Positions 10,127-19,052 of a stretch of DNA of 64,000 nt are shown in pieces. The stretch comes from JAEZDP01 sp964430855. Its GTDB lineage: Bacteria; Acidobacteriota; Vicinamibacteria; Vicinamibacterales; Vicinamibacteraceae. The position numbers and the translations under genes are program-made. The stretch's first letter is position 1, and each line of letters opens with the position of its first letter. Where the stretch lies: NCBI GenBank assembly GCA_964430855.1, contig CAYSHC010000001.1:1-64000 (forward strand), given 5' to 3'. The notes below the pieces were generated by a model. That model was given only the letters and a program-made list of their open reading frames with translations, was not told the origin of the DNA and did no database searches.

Positions 10127-13100
10127 GTGTCGCGCTCTCGCCGGCGCGTGCTCCTCTGGCTCGCCGCCGCGGTGCTCGCGCTGCCCCTCCTGGGCCTCGT
10201 CGCGCTCCACCTGCCACCCGTGCAGCGGATGCTGACGCGCGAGGCGCTCTCCGCCATCCGTACCTCATCCGGACTCGACATCGAGGCCGCCCGTGTCCGC
10301 TTCGCGCCGACGCGGCTTGCCGTCGTTGCCGAGCAGGTGCGCGTCGCCGCGGTCGGCTACACCGACGTCCCCCTGCTCGTCGCCAGCCGCCTCGAGGCCG
10401 ACCTGGGCTGGTCGGTCCTGACGACGCGCGGGCGCGACATCAGGATCGAACGGCTCGTGGCCGACACCCCCTACGTCCTGCTGCGACGCGGTGCCGACGG
10501 CACCTGGAACCTGCCCCGAACCGAGGGCGACTCCGACACGGAGTTGCCACGCCTCACGCTGGAAGACGTCCGTTTCACCGACGCGACGGTGGAGGTTGCG
10601 GACGTCCCGTCCGAGTGGCACGTCACGCTGAGCGGCCTCTCCCTCCAGCCACGCGACGGTGCGCTCGCAGGTGCCGGCGACGTCAGGGTCGGCGTCCACG
10701 GCGAGACGCTCGAGGGCAGGCTGCGCGCCGCCTTCACGCTCGACGCCGGCGTCCTCGACGTCCGCGAGGCCGGGATCCGAAGCGGCGCGTCGGCTGTCGA
10801 CGTGGCGGGCCGGCTCGACACGATCGGCAGCGCCGCCGATCTCGCCGCGACGCTGCGCGTGGATGTCGCCGACGTGAGGGCGCTCGCCGGCCTGCCTGAC
10901 GCCCGCGGCACCGTCGAGGGCCGGCTGACGCTGGCAGGTCCGCTCGACGCTCCCGAGATGTCGTGGTCCGTGGACGCCGACGGGATGACCGACGGGCGCC
11001 TCCCGCCGACGGCCCTCGACGCCAGCGGCTCGGCGGACACGTCTCGCGTGGTGATCGAGACGCTGTCGGCGGTCCTCGCCGGAGGACGCGTGACGATGGC
11101 CGACGCGCTGGTCGCGCTGACGCCCGACGGCACCACACGCCTGCGCGGGACGATTGCGGCGATCGACGCCGGCACCGTCCTGGCCGCCTATGTGCCGGGT
11201 GCCGCCCTGGCAGGCCGGGTCGACGGCAAGTTCGACGCCGGCGGTCCGGGTCTCGAGTGGCTGCAGTGGCGCGGCTCCGCGCAGGCACGAGTGGTCGGAG
11301 CCACGGCGCGTTCCGGGGTACCGTCGACGGCCGGCGACGCCGTGCCGCTCGACGCGAGCGTGGCCCTCACGCTCGACGCAGGACGCTGGAAGGCGGTCGC
11401 CGACCTGGCGATGCAGGACACCGCCACGGCCGCGGCGCGGCTGGAGGGCGCCTTCGACGACGCCGGCGGCAGCAGCGTGAACGGCACCATCCACGCCGAG
11501 GTGGCCAGCCTCGCGCGGGCCGCGGCAGGCCTCGCGGGCACCGCCATGGACATCGACGGTCGCGCTGGTCTGGTTGCGTACGTGTCCGGCACGGTTGCCG
11601 AGCCGTCCGCGGACTGGGCGCTCGATGGCGTCGCCGCGTCGCCACTCACCGATCCGGCGACGGTGACGGCGCGGGGGACCGCGACCCTCGCGGAGATCGC
11701 CGCCTCGGATGCCGTCGTGTCCATCGGCCCGAACCGTCTCCGGGGATCGCTGCGGGTCGGGCTGACAGGTGAGCAGAACCTGACGGGTCACATCACCGGC
11801 ACGTTGCCGGACGTCGGCGCGATCCTTGTCGACGAGGCCATGGGGCGCTGGCGGGTCGCCGGCGACGTCTCGCTCGACGCGCGGGTCGGCGGCACGCTGG
11901 GGCGGCCGTCGGTGCAGGCAGACGTCAGCGCATGTGACCTCGCCGCCGCCGGACAGCGCGTCGACGCGCTGAAGGCTCGCGTCGCCTGGCACGGTGACGA
12001 CGTGCAGGTGTCAGGCATCGAGGCCCGGGCCGGCGCCGGCCGCCTCGAGGGCAGCCTCGAGGCGAACCTCGCGCGCGAGACCCACGCGGCACGCCTGTCG
12101 CTGCAGGGCTGGCCGCTGCGGCCGGTGACCGATGCTGCCGGCACGGCCGTCGCGCCCGTGGCCGCGACGCTCGACCTCGCTCTGGACACGCGAGGCGCAT
12201 GGCGGCGACCCGTCGGGACAATCGCACTCGATGCCCGGTCCGTCACCGTTCAGGACCGGCCGGTGGCCTCGCTGACGGCGCGGCTCACGGCCGACGGTCG
12301 TGAGATTGCCGGCGCTGTCGCGCTGCCCGAGTGGCGCACGACCGCGGTTGGCGGCGTGGGCTTCGGCGCCGGTTATCCCTTCCAGTGGACGGTGACAGCC
12401 GATCAGCTGACGCTGGAGCCATTCCGGCCATGGCTGCCGGAGTCGCTCGCGGCCATCGACGCGTCGCTCTCCGCGGAGGTCGTCGCCACGGGCGATGCCG
12501 AGGCGCCCGCGCAGACGGCCAGCGCCAGCGCGACCATCCATGCCCTGACGGCCTCGACGTCCGACGCCTCGCTCGCGGTGGCAGGCCCCGCGACGCTGGA
12601 CGCCAGCCGCGACCGTGTTGCCGTGCAGGGGCTGGTCGTGAGGACGGCCAGTCTCGTCCTTTCTGCGGACGGGGCCGTCGGACGTGAGCCGCAGGACGTG
12701 CCTCTCGACGTTCGCGTGGAGGGCGGCATCGACGCGCTGCACCCCTGGCTGGCCGTCCTGCGCGCGGACATGCCCCCGCTCGATGGACGCGTGGACCTGC
12801 GCGCACGCCTCGACGGCACGCTCGACGCCCCGCGGCCCCGTGCAACGCTCCTGCTCACCGACGCCGCCGCGGATGTTGCCGGGGCACCGCTTCGCGTACC
12901 GAGGCTCCAGGCGACGCTCGACAACGGCGTGCTCGATGCCGGCGAGTCGGAGCTGCTGTGGCGTGAGGCGCGGGCGAGGGTCGCGGGCCGCGTGCCCTTG
13001 CGCATGTTCGCGCCGTACGTGCCCGACGCCTTGCAGCCGTGGCTCGGTGACGCGCCGGGCGCGGCGAGGGTGGACGCACGCGCGACCGGGTTGCAGCCGG

Positions 13101-16100
13101 CACTCCTGGGGCCCTTCGTGGGAGCAGACGCGCTTCAGGGTATCGACGGGCGCGTCTCCGCGGTCCTCGTCGCCGAGGCGACGTCGCCGTCGCTCGAGGA
13201 CGCCACGGCGACGCTGACGCTCGACGAGGCCCGCTTCACCCTGCAGAACATCCCGCTGGCGCAGGCGCGTCCCACGGTCGTCCGTCTCGAGCGCGGCACC
13301 CTGTCGGTGAAGGACGTGCTCTTCTCCGGCCCGAACACCGACATTGCGGTCGACGGCACCGCGCAGCTGACCGGCGATCAGCAGGAGCTCGACGTGCAGC
13401 TGCGGGGGCTGACCGCGCTCGCGCTGTTGCAGCCCTTCCTCGACGGCGTCGCCCCGGGGGGCCGCGCCGAGGTCGACCTCTGGGCGTTCGGCCCGCTCGA
13501 CTCGCCCGAGGTGCAGGGGCAGGTGCTCCTCACCGACGCGTCGCTGCGTGTGGCGGAGCCCCGGCTCGTCGTCGAGCAGGTGGACGGCACGGCAACGTTC
13601 AACGGCCGGCAGATGTCCATCACCTCGATGCGCGGCCTCGCCAACGGGTCACCCCTGACGATCACGGCCGACCTGTCGCTTTCGCCCGACAACGAGCCAC
13701 GTGGACAGGCGCACCTGCGCGTCGACGGGATGCCACTCGAGTACCCGGAGGGGATGCGCATCGAGGCGGACGTCGACCTCGTCGCGTCGTTCGCCCCCGG
13801 CAACCGCGTCGACGTGACCGGCGACGTCGCGGTGCTGCGCGGCGCCTACCGCGATCCGATCGCGCTGTCGGCGTTGTCGACGGCGATGCTCGCGACGGAG
13901 GCACCCACGCTCGGCGGGCTCGACGGCGGCGGTGGCGCCGACATCCGCTTCGGCATCGACGTCGAGACCCGCGAGCCCGTGATCGTCGACAACAACTACG
14001 GCCGCTTCTCGGTCGGCGGCGCCGTGCGGCTGACCGGCAGCCTCGCCACGCCCGTCCTCTCCGGCCGCCTCAGCGTCGAGGAGGGCGGCGAGCTCTATCT
14101 TGGCGGCCTGACCTACCGCGTCGAGCGGGGGGCAGTCGACTTCGCCAACCCGGCGCGCATCGAACCCATCGTCGACCTGGCCGCGGAGACGCGTGCCTCT
14201 GGCGAGCGCATCCGCATCGAGGCGTCGGGCTCCGTGGAGCAGCTCGAGGTGACATTGTCGGCTCCCGACGCGGGCCAGCCGCTGAGCCAGGCCGAACTCG
14301 CCTCGCTGCTGGTGAGCGGCCGCGGCCTCGACGACCTCTCCGGCACCGCCGCCGGCGAGCAACTGCTCACGCTGATCTCCGCGGACCTGTTCGGAGTCAT
14401 CGGGCGCGGCGTGGGGCTCGACGCGCTGCGCCTCGAGCGCGACCTGATGCTCGACGACCGCGCAGGAACGGGCGAGGCGGACGTCGCCGCCGAGACCGAC
14501 CCGGTGGCGCGCCTCACGCTGGTCAAGCGCCTGCGCTCCGATGTCGAGGTGCTCTTCTCGCAGAACCTGCGCGATGCGAGCGGCATCACCTGGCTCGTCA
14601 CGTGGAAGCCCATCCGGCGTGTCGAAGCGCGCCTGCTCCAGCGCGACGACCGTTCGATGTCGTACGAGTTCCGCCACGAGGTCGTCTTCGGGGCATCGCC
14701 CTCGCCTACCGGCGGGCGTACGCCATCGCCCACCGTGGCGGCGACGACGGTCACCGCCGACGATCCGACGCTGCAGGATGCGCTGGCCGACGTGCTCCGC
14801 CTCGACGAGGGGGACGCGTTCGACTTCTATCGCTGGCAGGAAGACCGCGATCGGCTCGCTCGGTGGCTGTACGACCGTCGGTACTACGAGCACCGTGTCG
14901 TCGCGCGCCGTGACGTCGGCGACGGGCCGGACGGACCTGTCGTGGCCCTGCGCTACGACGTCCAGGCCGGACCCCAGGGGAGGCTCGAGGTCGAGGGCGC
15001 GTCGCTCGGAGACGCGGCCCTGGCCAGGATGCGCGAGGCGTGGCAGGGCTCCGTCTTCGACGGCTTCCTCGCCGCCGACCTCACGCGCATCGCACGCGAG
15101 GCGATGTTTGCCCGCGGCCACCCGCTGGCCGACGTCGAGGTCGCGATCTCGCTCGAGGAAGAGGGCCGGGCCAAGATCGTGTCGGTGCGCATCGACCCCG
15201 GCGCGCCGCTCGGCACGGCCGTGGATGTCGAGGGCGTGGCGCCGCCGCTCGAGCCCGCGTTCAGGGAATGGCTCGACGCCGGAGGTCAGCTGCTCGCGTG
15301 GCTCGATCCCGAGGCGCTCGCCTCCCGCGCCCGTACCTGGCTCCGCAGCCGCGGTGCGCTGGCGGCCCAGGTCGCGGTGGCCGCACCGGTCGTCGAGGGC
15401 GGGCGTGCGGTGCGTACCGTGCAGGTCACCGACGGCGAGCTCTACACGCTTCGGCGAGTGTCGGTCGAGGGCGTGGCCGGCGCACGCGAGGTCACGGCGC
15501 GGCAGCAGCTCGGGCTCTCGCCCGGCGAGCCGTTCGACACCGCGCGGCTCAGTACGGCCGTCCGTGACCTCGAGCACTGGTATCTGTCGGAAGGCTTCCG
15601 TGCGGTGGACGTGCGCGCGGCCTCGGACGTCCATCACGAGACGCGCGACGTCGACGTCTCGATTGCCGTGGACGAAGGTGCGCGTGCCGTCATCGTCGCG
15701 ACACACATCGATGGCCGCGAGCGGACGCAGGAGGCGATCCTCGAACGCGCGCTGGCGATGCCGCCGGGAACGGTGGCCACGCCGTCGGGCCTGCTCGCCG
15801 CGCGCAAGCGCCTCTACGACACCGGTGTCGTCGCGTCCGCCGACGTGCGCATCGACGACGCGGGTCCCGTCGAGGTCGAGCCGGACGGCACGCGGGTGCA
15901 GCCGGTGGCGGTCACGGGCGTGGTGCACGAGACGCCGCGCCTGCGCCTGCGCTACGGGCTCGCGGTCAACGACGACGTGCTCCAGGACGACGTACTGCGC
16001 ACCACCGAGACGCGGCGCGTCACGCCGGGCCTGTCGGCGCTCCTCGAGAACCGCAACCTCTTCGGACGCGCGATCACGTCGGGCATCTCCGGCCGGTACG

Positions 16101-16960
16101 AGCGCGCACGTCAGACGGGCCGCACGTTCCTCACGACGCCGGGCATCCTCGGCTACGACGCGCGGCTCCAGGTGTCGGCCGGCATCGCGCGCTCGCGCCT
16201 CGCGCCCGACGTCACCGACAGCCCGATCGACATCCGGACCGACGTCAGCGCGGGCGTGACGCAGGCGCTGCCATGGATCGAGGGCCTGCGCCTGACGTAC
16301 GGGTACCGCTACGAGCGGAGCCGCACGTACGACCCGAAGGACCCCGACCTCTTCGACATCACGATCACGGCGCCACGTCTCACCTCGACCGCGTTCGTGG
16401 ACAGGCGCGACGATGCCTCCGCGCCGACGCGGGGATGGTTCCACGCCTCCACCGTGGAGCTGTCACGCGGGTGGGTCGGTTCCGACTTCGAGTTCGCGAA
16501 GTACTACGTCCAGCAGTCGGCGTACAGGTCGATTGGCAACGTCGTCCTTGCGGGGCGTTCGCAACTCGGCGTCGGCCGCGGCTTCGGCGGGCAGGACCTG
16601 ATCGGCTCCGAGCGGTTCTCCGCCGGCGGCGCGACGAGCGTGCGCGGCTACGGCGAGAGCGCCATCGGCGAGATCGACCCGATCCTGGGCATCGCGCGCG
16701 GCGATGGGCTCCTGGTGCTGAACGGGGAAGTGCGGGCGCCGATATGGCGCTGGATCTCCGGCGTCGCGTTCCTCGACGGCGGCGGCATCTACCCGCGCGC
16801 CCGCGACATCGGGTGGAACGGCCTGCTGTGGGCAACGGGCGCCGGCGTGCGTGTCAGCACGCCGGCGGGACTCGTACGGGTGGACGTCGGCGTGCCGCTG
16901 AATCGACGCCCCACGGACAAGTCGTGGCGGGCGTACATCGGTCTGGGGCAGGTGTTCTGA
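10127..16960 (+). CDS. Single-chain TamB-Omp85 protein (translocation and assembly module fusion)
   Basis: A 2277-residue protein that appears to join both halves of the translocation and assembly module. Residues 1-30 are a membrane anchor (RSRRR then a hydrophobic run). Residues about 40-1520 are AsmA/TamB-type beta-rich repeats, ending in a TamB C-terminal domain (about 1290-1520, with GGVRLTGSL, GELYLGGL and QAELASLLVSG). Residues about 1535-1920 contain four or five POTRA-like modules (LDEGDAFDFYRW, VEGVAGAREVTARQQLGL, DTGVVASADV). Residues about 1930-2277 are an Omp85 barrel with the L6 motif VRGY at about 2172 and a terminal Phe. The chain would be anchored in the inner membrane and end in the outer membrane, assisting assembly of outer-membrane proteins. 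Separate tamA and tamB genes are usual. The frame is unbroken across the junction. Confidence 0.88.
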   Translation: MSRSRRRVLLWLAAAVLALPLLGLVALHLPPVQRMLTREALSAIRTSSGLDIEAARVRFAPTRLAVVAEQVRVAAVGYTDVPLLVASRLEADLGWSVLTTRGRDIRIERLVADTPYVLLRRGADGTWNLPRTEGDSDTELPRLTLEDVRFTDATVEVADVPSEWHVTLSGLSLQPRDGALAGAGDVRVGVHGETLEGRLRAAFTLDAGVLDVREAGIRSGASAVDVAGRLDTIGSAADLAATLRVDVADVRALAGLPDARGTVEGRLTLAGPLDAPEMSWSVDADGMTDGRLPPTALDASGSADTSRVVIETLSAVLAGGRVTMADALVALTPDGTTRLRGTIAAIDAGTVLAAYVPGAALAGRVDGKFDAGGPGLEWLQWRGSAQARVVGATARSGVPSTAGDAVPLDASVALTLDAGRWKAVADLAMQDTATAAARLEGAFDDAGGSSVNGTIHAEVASLARAAAGLAGTAMDIDGRAGLVAYVSGTVAEPSADWALDGVAASPLTDPATVTARGTATLAEIAASDAVVSIGPNRLRGSLRVGLTGEQNLTGHITGTLPDVGAILVDEAMGRWRVAGDVSLDARVGGTLGRPSVQADVSACDLAAAGQRVDALKARVAWHGDDVQVSGIEARAGAGRLEGSLEANLARETHAARLSLQGWPLRPVTDAAGTAVAPVAATLDLALDTRGAWRRPVGTIALDARSVTVQDRPVASLTARLTADGREIAGAVALPEWRTTAVGGVGFGAGYPFQWTVTADQLTLEPFRPWLPESLAAIDASLSAEVVATGDAEAPAQTASASATIHALTASTSDASLAVAGPATLDASRDRVAVQGLVVRTASLVLSADGAVGREPQDVPLDVRVEGGIDALHPWLAVLRADMPPLDGRVDLRARLDGTLDAPRPRATLLLTDAAADVAGAPLRVPRLQATLDNGVLDAGESELLWREARARVAGRVPLRMFAPYVPDALQPWLGDAPGAARVDARATGLQPALLGPFVGADALQGIDGRVSAVLVAEATSPSLEDATATLTLDEARFTLQNIPLAQARPTVVRLERGTLSVKDVLFSGPNTDIAVDGTAQLTGDQQELDVQLRGLTALALLQPFLDGVAPGGRAEVDLWAFGPLDSPEVQGQVLLTDASLRVAEPRLVVEQVDGTATFNGRQMSITSMRGLANGSPLTITADLSLSPDNEPRGQAHLRVDGMPLEYPEGMRIEADVDLVASFAPGNRVDVTGDVAVLRGAYRDPIALSALSTAMLATEAPTLGGLDGGGGADIRFGIDVETREPVIVDNNYGRFSVGGAVRLTGSLATPVLSGRLSVEEGGELYLGGLTYRVERGAVDFANPARIEPIVDLAAETRASGERIRIEASGSVEQLEVTLSAPDAGQPLSQAELASLLVSGRGLDDLSGTAAGEQLLTLISADLFGVIGRGVGLDALRLERDLMLDDRAGTGEADVAAETDPVARLTLVKRLRSDVEVLFSQNLRDASGITWLVTWKPIRRVEARLLQRDDRSMSYEFRHEVVFGASPSPTGGRTPSPTVAATTVTADDPTLQDALADVLRLDEGDAFDFYRWQEDRDRLARWLYDRRYYEHRVVARRDVGDGPDGPVVALRYDVQAGPQGRLEVEGASLGDAALARMREAWQGSVFDGFLAADLTRIAREAMFARGHPLADVEVAISLEEEGRAKIVSVRIDPGAPLGTAVDVEGVAPPLEPAFREWLDAGGQLLAWLDPEALASRARTWLRSRGALAAQVAVAAPVVEGGRAVRTVQVTDGELYTLRRVSVEGVAGAREVTARQQLGLSPGEPFDTARLSTAVRDLEHWYLSEGFRAVDVRAASDVHHETRDVDVSIAVDEGARAVIVATHIDGRERTQEAILERALAMPPGTVATPSGLLAARKRLYDTGVVASADVRIDDAGPVEVEPDGTRVQPVAVTGVVHETPRLRLRYGLAVNDDVLQDDVLRTTETRRVTPGLSALLENRNLFGRAITSGISGRYERARQTGRTFLTTPGILGYDARLQVSAGIARSRLAPDVTDSPIDIRTDVSAGVTQALPWIEGLRLTYGYRYERSRTYDPKDPDLFDITITAPRLTSTAFVDRRDDASAPTRGWFHASTVELSRGWVGSDFEFAKYYVQQSAYRSIGNVVLAGRSQLGVGRGFGGQDLIGSERFSAGGATSVRGYGESAIGEIDPILGIARGDGLLVLNGEVRAPIWRWISGVAFLDGGGIYPRARDIGWNGLLWATGAGVRVSTPAGLVRVDVGVPLNRRPTDKSWRAYIGLGQVF

Positions 16961-16975
16961 CGCCCGCCGCCCCTG

Positions 16976-17572
16976 CTACCCGCGCACGGTGCGCATCACG
17001 GCCTCCACCTGCGAGCGTTCAGGGGCCGTGGGGGCCAGCTTCAGGAAGTATTCGAAGTGCTGGGCCATCCGGTCGACGCGCTTGGCGCGGTAGAACGCCT
17101 GGCCGGCATAGTAGTGCGCGTACGCGTGGTTGGGCGACAGCTTCGTCGCGTGCTCGAACGCCTCGGCCGCCCCGGCCCAGTTGCTCGCCGCGTACAGCGC
17201 GTGCCCGAGCTGGTACCGCGCCTCGAACAGCTCGCCGTTCAGCTCGACGGCACGACGGGCCGCGGCCTCGGCCGCCGCGTGGTCGCCGTCGATCTGCGCC
17301 GTGGCGGACCGGCCGATGAACGTCCACGGGTTGTTCTCGTCGCCGCCGCCGAGCCTTGCGAGCCTGGCCTTGGCCTCACCTGCCTGGTTGAGGCGCTGGT
17401 GGGCCAGCGCGGCGAGGTACGCGGCGTCGTCGCCGGCCTCGGCCGGGACGGACCTCACCACGTCGTTGAACCTGCCCGCGTTGAACAGCTGCTGCGGGCT
17501 CATCTCCTGGGCGGCCGCCAGCGTCCAGGCGCTGAGGGCGATGACCAGACAGGCTGCTGATGCTCGGCTCAC
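16976..17572 (-). CDS. Exported TPR-repeat protein
   Basis: A 198-residue protein with a signal peptide (residues 1-22, ending LAAAQ) and tetratricopeptide-like repeats over about 25-185 (for example ALAHQRLNQAGEAKARL, AEAAARRAVELNGELFEARY and AAEAFEHATKLSPNHAYAHY). The GTG at 17572 is chosen because AAGGAG lies six bases upstream; a TTG two codons earlier would leave no spacing. Periplasmic scaffolding is the likely role. It converges on the TamB-Omp85 gene, with 15 bp between stops, so a link to envelope assembly is possible but unproven. Confidence 0.85.
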   Translation of the reverse strand: MSRASAACLVIALSAWTLAAAQEMSPQQLFNAGRFNDVVRSVPAEAGDDAAYLAALAHQRLNQAGEAKARLARLGGGDENNPWTFIGRSATAQIDGDHAAAEAAARRAVELNGELFEARYQLGHALYAASNWAGAAEAFEHATKLSPNHAYAHYYAGQAFYRAKRVDRMAQHFEYFLKLAPTAPERSQVEAVMRTVRG

Positions 17573-17662
17573 GTGCAACTCCTTCTTCGTGACGCTTCCA
17601 GCGTACAGTCAATCAGACCGCGCGAGACAGGATGTTGGCCGTGAGGCCCGGTGACGGCAGAG

Positions 17663-18792
17663 CTAGGACGCCGGTGGCGCCGGCGCGCCGGTGAAGCCGC
17701 TCGCGGGCCCGACGCCGAGCATCTCTTCCCATCGCGGCCACATGCGTGTGGGGTCGGGATTGAGCGCCCTGTCGATGCACAGCCGCGCCATGCGGTCGAC
17801 AACCATGTCGAAGTAGAAGGGCGTGATGCGGTCGCGCTCGAAGTCGCAGGCCGGGTTCAGGAAGTCGATGGCATACGGCACGCCGTCACGGATGGCGAAC
17901 TCGATCGCGTTCATCTCGTAGCCGAGCGCCTGATTGATCGTCTGCGCGTCGCGCACGACACGGGCACCGAGATCGGCCGTCAGGTACTCGTGCTCGAGCA
18001 GGTACCGGCGCTGGTGGGGGTCGTAGGCGGCGGGCACGATGTCGGTCTTGCCGAACGTGAAGCAGCGCACGTACTGCTCGAAGTGGATGTACTCCTGCAG
18101 CATCATGCAGTAGGGCGCCGTGCCGTCGTACGCCTCGAGCAGCTCCTCCCGCGTGTGCACCTTGTAGACGTGCTTCCACCCGCCGCCGCCATACGGCTTC
18201 AGGATCGCGGGACGTCCCACCTGGTCGAGCAGCGCGTCCCAGTCCATCGGGTACTCGAGGTTGCGGAGCGACGCCGGCAGGATGTCGAGGTCGTGCGGGT
18301 AGGCCTTCTGCGGCAGCAGCACGGTCTTCGGCACCGCGACGCCAAGGCGCGACATGACGGCGTAGTTGAAGAACTTGTCGTCGGCCGTCCACCAGAACGG
18401 GTTGTTNNNNNNNNNNNNNNNNNNNNNNNNNNNNNNNNNNNNNNNNNNNNNNNNNNNNNNNNNNNNNNNNNNNNNNNNNNNNNNNNNNNNNNNNNNNNNN
18501 NNNNNNACATGACGGCGTAGTTGAAGAACTTGTCGTCGGCCGTCCACCAGAACGGGTTGTTGATGACGTAGGTGCCGGTGAGGACGGCAACCTTCAGGAA
18601 GGCACGGTAGTACTCGACCTCGTGCGAGATGCGGTCGACGATGACGGTGTAGCGGTGCGGTTCGTCGAGGGGGGTGCCGCCGAGCGTCACGTACTCGCCC
18701 GTCACGCCGTGCTCCCGCCCGAGCTCGTTGACCCTGTCGAGAAACGCGGGAGGGAAGCTGTACTCGCGTCCGACGAGCAGTCCGATCTTCAT
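17663..18792 (-). CDS. ATP-grasp family protein, interrupted only by the assembly gap
   Basis: As written the gene holds 100 Ns and appears broken. Removing the Ns and one copy of the flanking 55-bp duplication leaves 975 bases, an uninterrupted 324-residue frame from the ATG at 18792 (GGAG eight bases upstream) to the stop at 17663. The N-terminal domain starts MKIGLLVGREYSFP. The ATP-grasp fold shows ILKPYGGGGWK (Lys147, nucleotide binding) and AIDFLNPACD (Asp258 and Asn261, metal binding). Such enzymes ligate a carboxylate to an amine or thiol using ATP. It resembles RimK-type proteins often placed near glutamate-cysteine ligase-like genes, but none is here. The substrate is unknown. Confidence 0.8.
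18352..18406. repeat. Left copy of the 55-bp duplication at the assembly gap
   Basis: Identical base for base to 18507-18561 and directly abutting the N run. It encodes the segment from NNPFWWT to FNYAVM of the ATP-grasp protein. Best read as the same genomic DNA present at the ends of two contigs. Confidence 0.9.
18407..18506. other. Assembly gap, 100 Ns
   Basis: Exactly 100 undetermined bases, a standard scaffold spacer. The identical 55-bp flanks indicate that the true gap length is negative, so no sequence is missing. Confidence 0.95.
18507..18561. repeat. Right copy of the 55-bp duplication at the assembly gap
   Basis: Exact copy of 18352-18406. Its length equals a common de Bruijn k-mer size, which supports an assembler origin. 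Confidence 0.9.
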
Positions 18793-18892
18793 GCAGGAGG
18801 CTCCGCGATGAGGCGGGCAGTCTACCACACGGCGTCGGGCCTGCTCGGGCGCGGGACCACGTGCTGTGGGCCGTCGGGACGGCCACGAAAAG

Positions 18893-19013
18893 ACGAAGAG
18901 CGTCCCCGCCGCCGGCAACCGGGATCGGGTCCGCGAATGCAGTCGGGCCCTCCCCTCCCTTCTGCGCTCTTGAACCCGATCCCGCGTATGCCGTTGGCTG
19001 GACGACTCTTCGT
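18893..19013. repeat. Long imperfect inverted repeat (MITE-like or structured RNA element)
   Basis: Two arms of about 40 bp face each other around a 43-bp centre. The inner arms CGGGATCGGGT (18920-18930) and ACCCGATCCCG (18974-18984) pair perfectly. The outer arms ACGAAGAG (18893-18900) and CTCTTCGT (19006-19013) also pair, with a partly matched GTCC/GGAC stretch between. It fills most of the 260-bp space between the ATP-grasp gene and the winged-helix hydrolase gene and encodes nothing recognisable. It could be a miniature inverted-repeat element or a terminator-like RNA. Confidence 0.55.
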
Positions 19014-19052
19014 AGGGGAATAACGACACGGCCGAGCCAACCGAACGCCCGG

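Noticed and set aside
10265..11992. 575-codon minus-strand frame over the TamB part
   Set aside because: Same reason: no motif, no ribosome site, and opposite strong TamB sequence.
13649..16444. 931-codon minus-strand open frame inside the TamB-Omp85 gene
   Set aside because: The plus-strand frame has continuous domain signal over this span; the reverse translation is His/Arg-rich filler.
18352..18561. A true tandem duplication or a frameshifted ATP-grasp pseudogene
   Set aside because: The duplication is exact, abuts a 100-N spacer on both sides, and removing it restores the frame perfectly.
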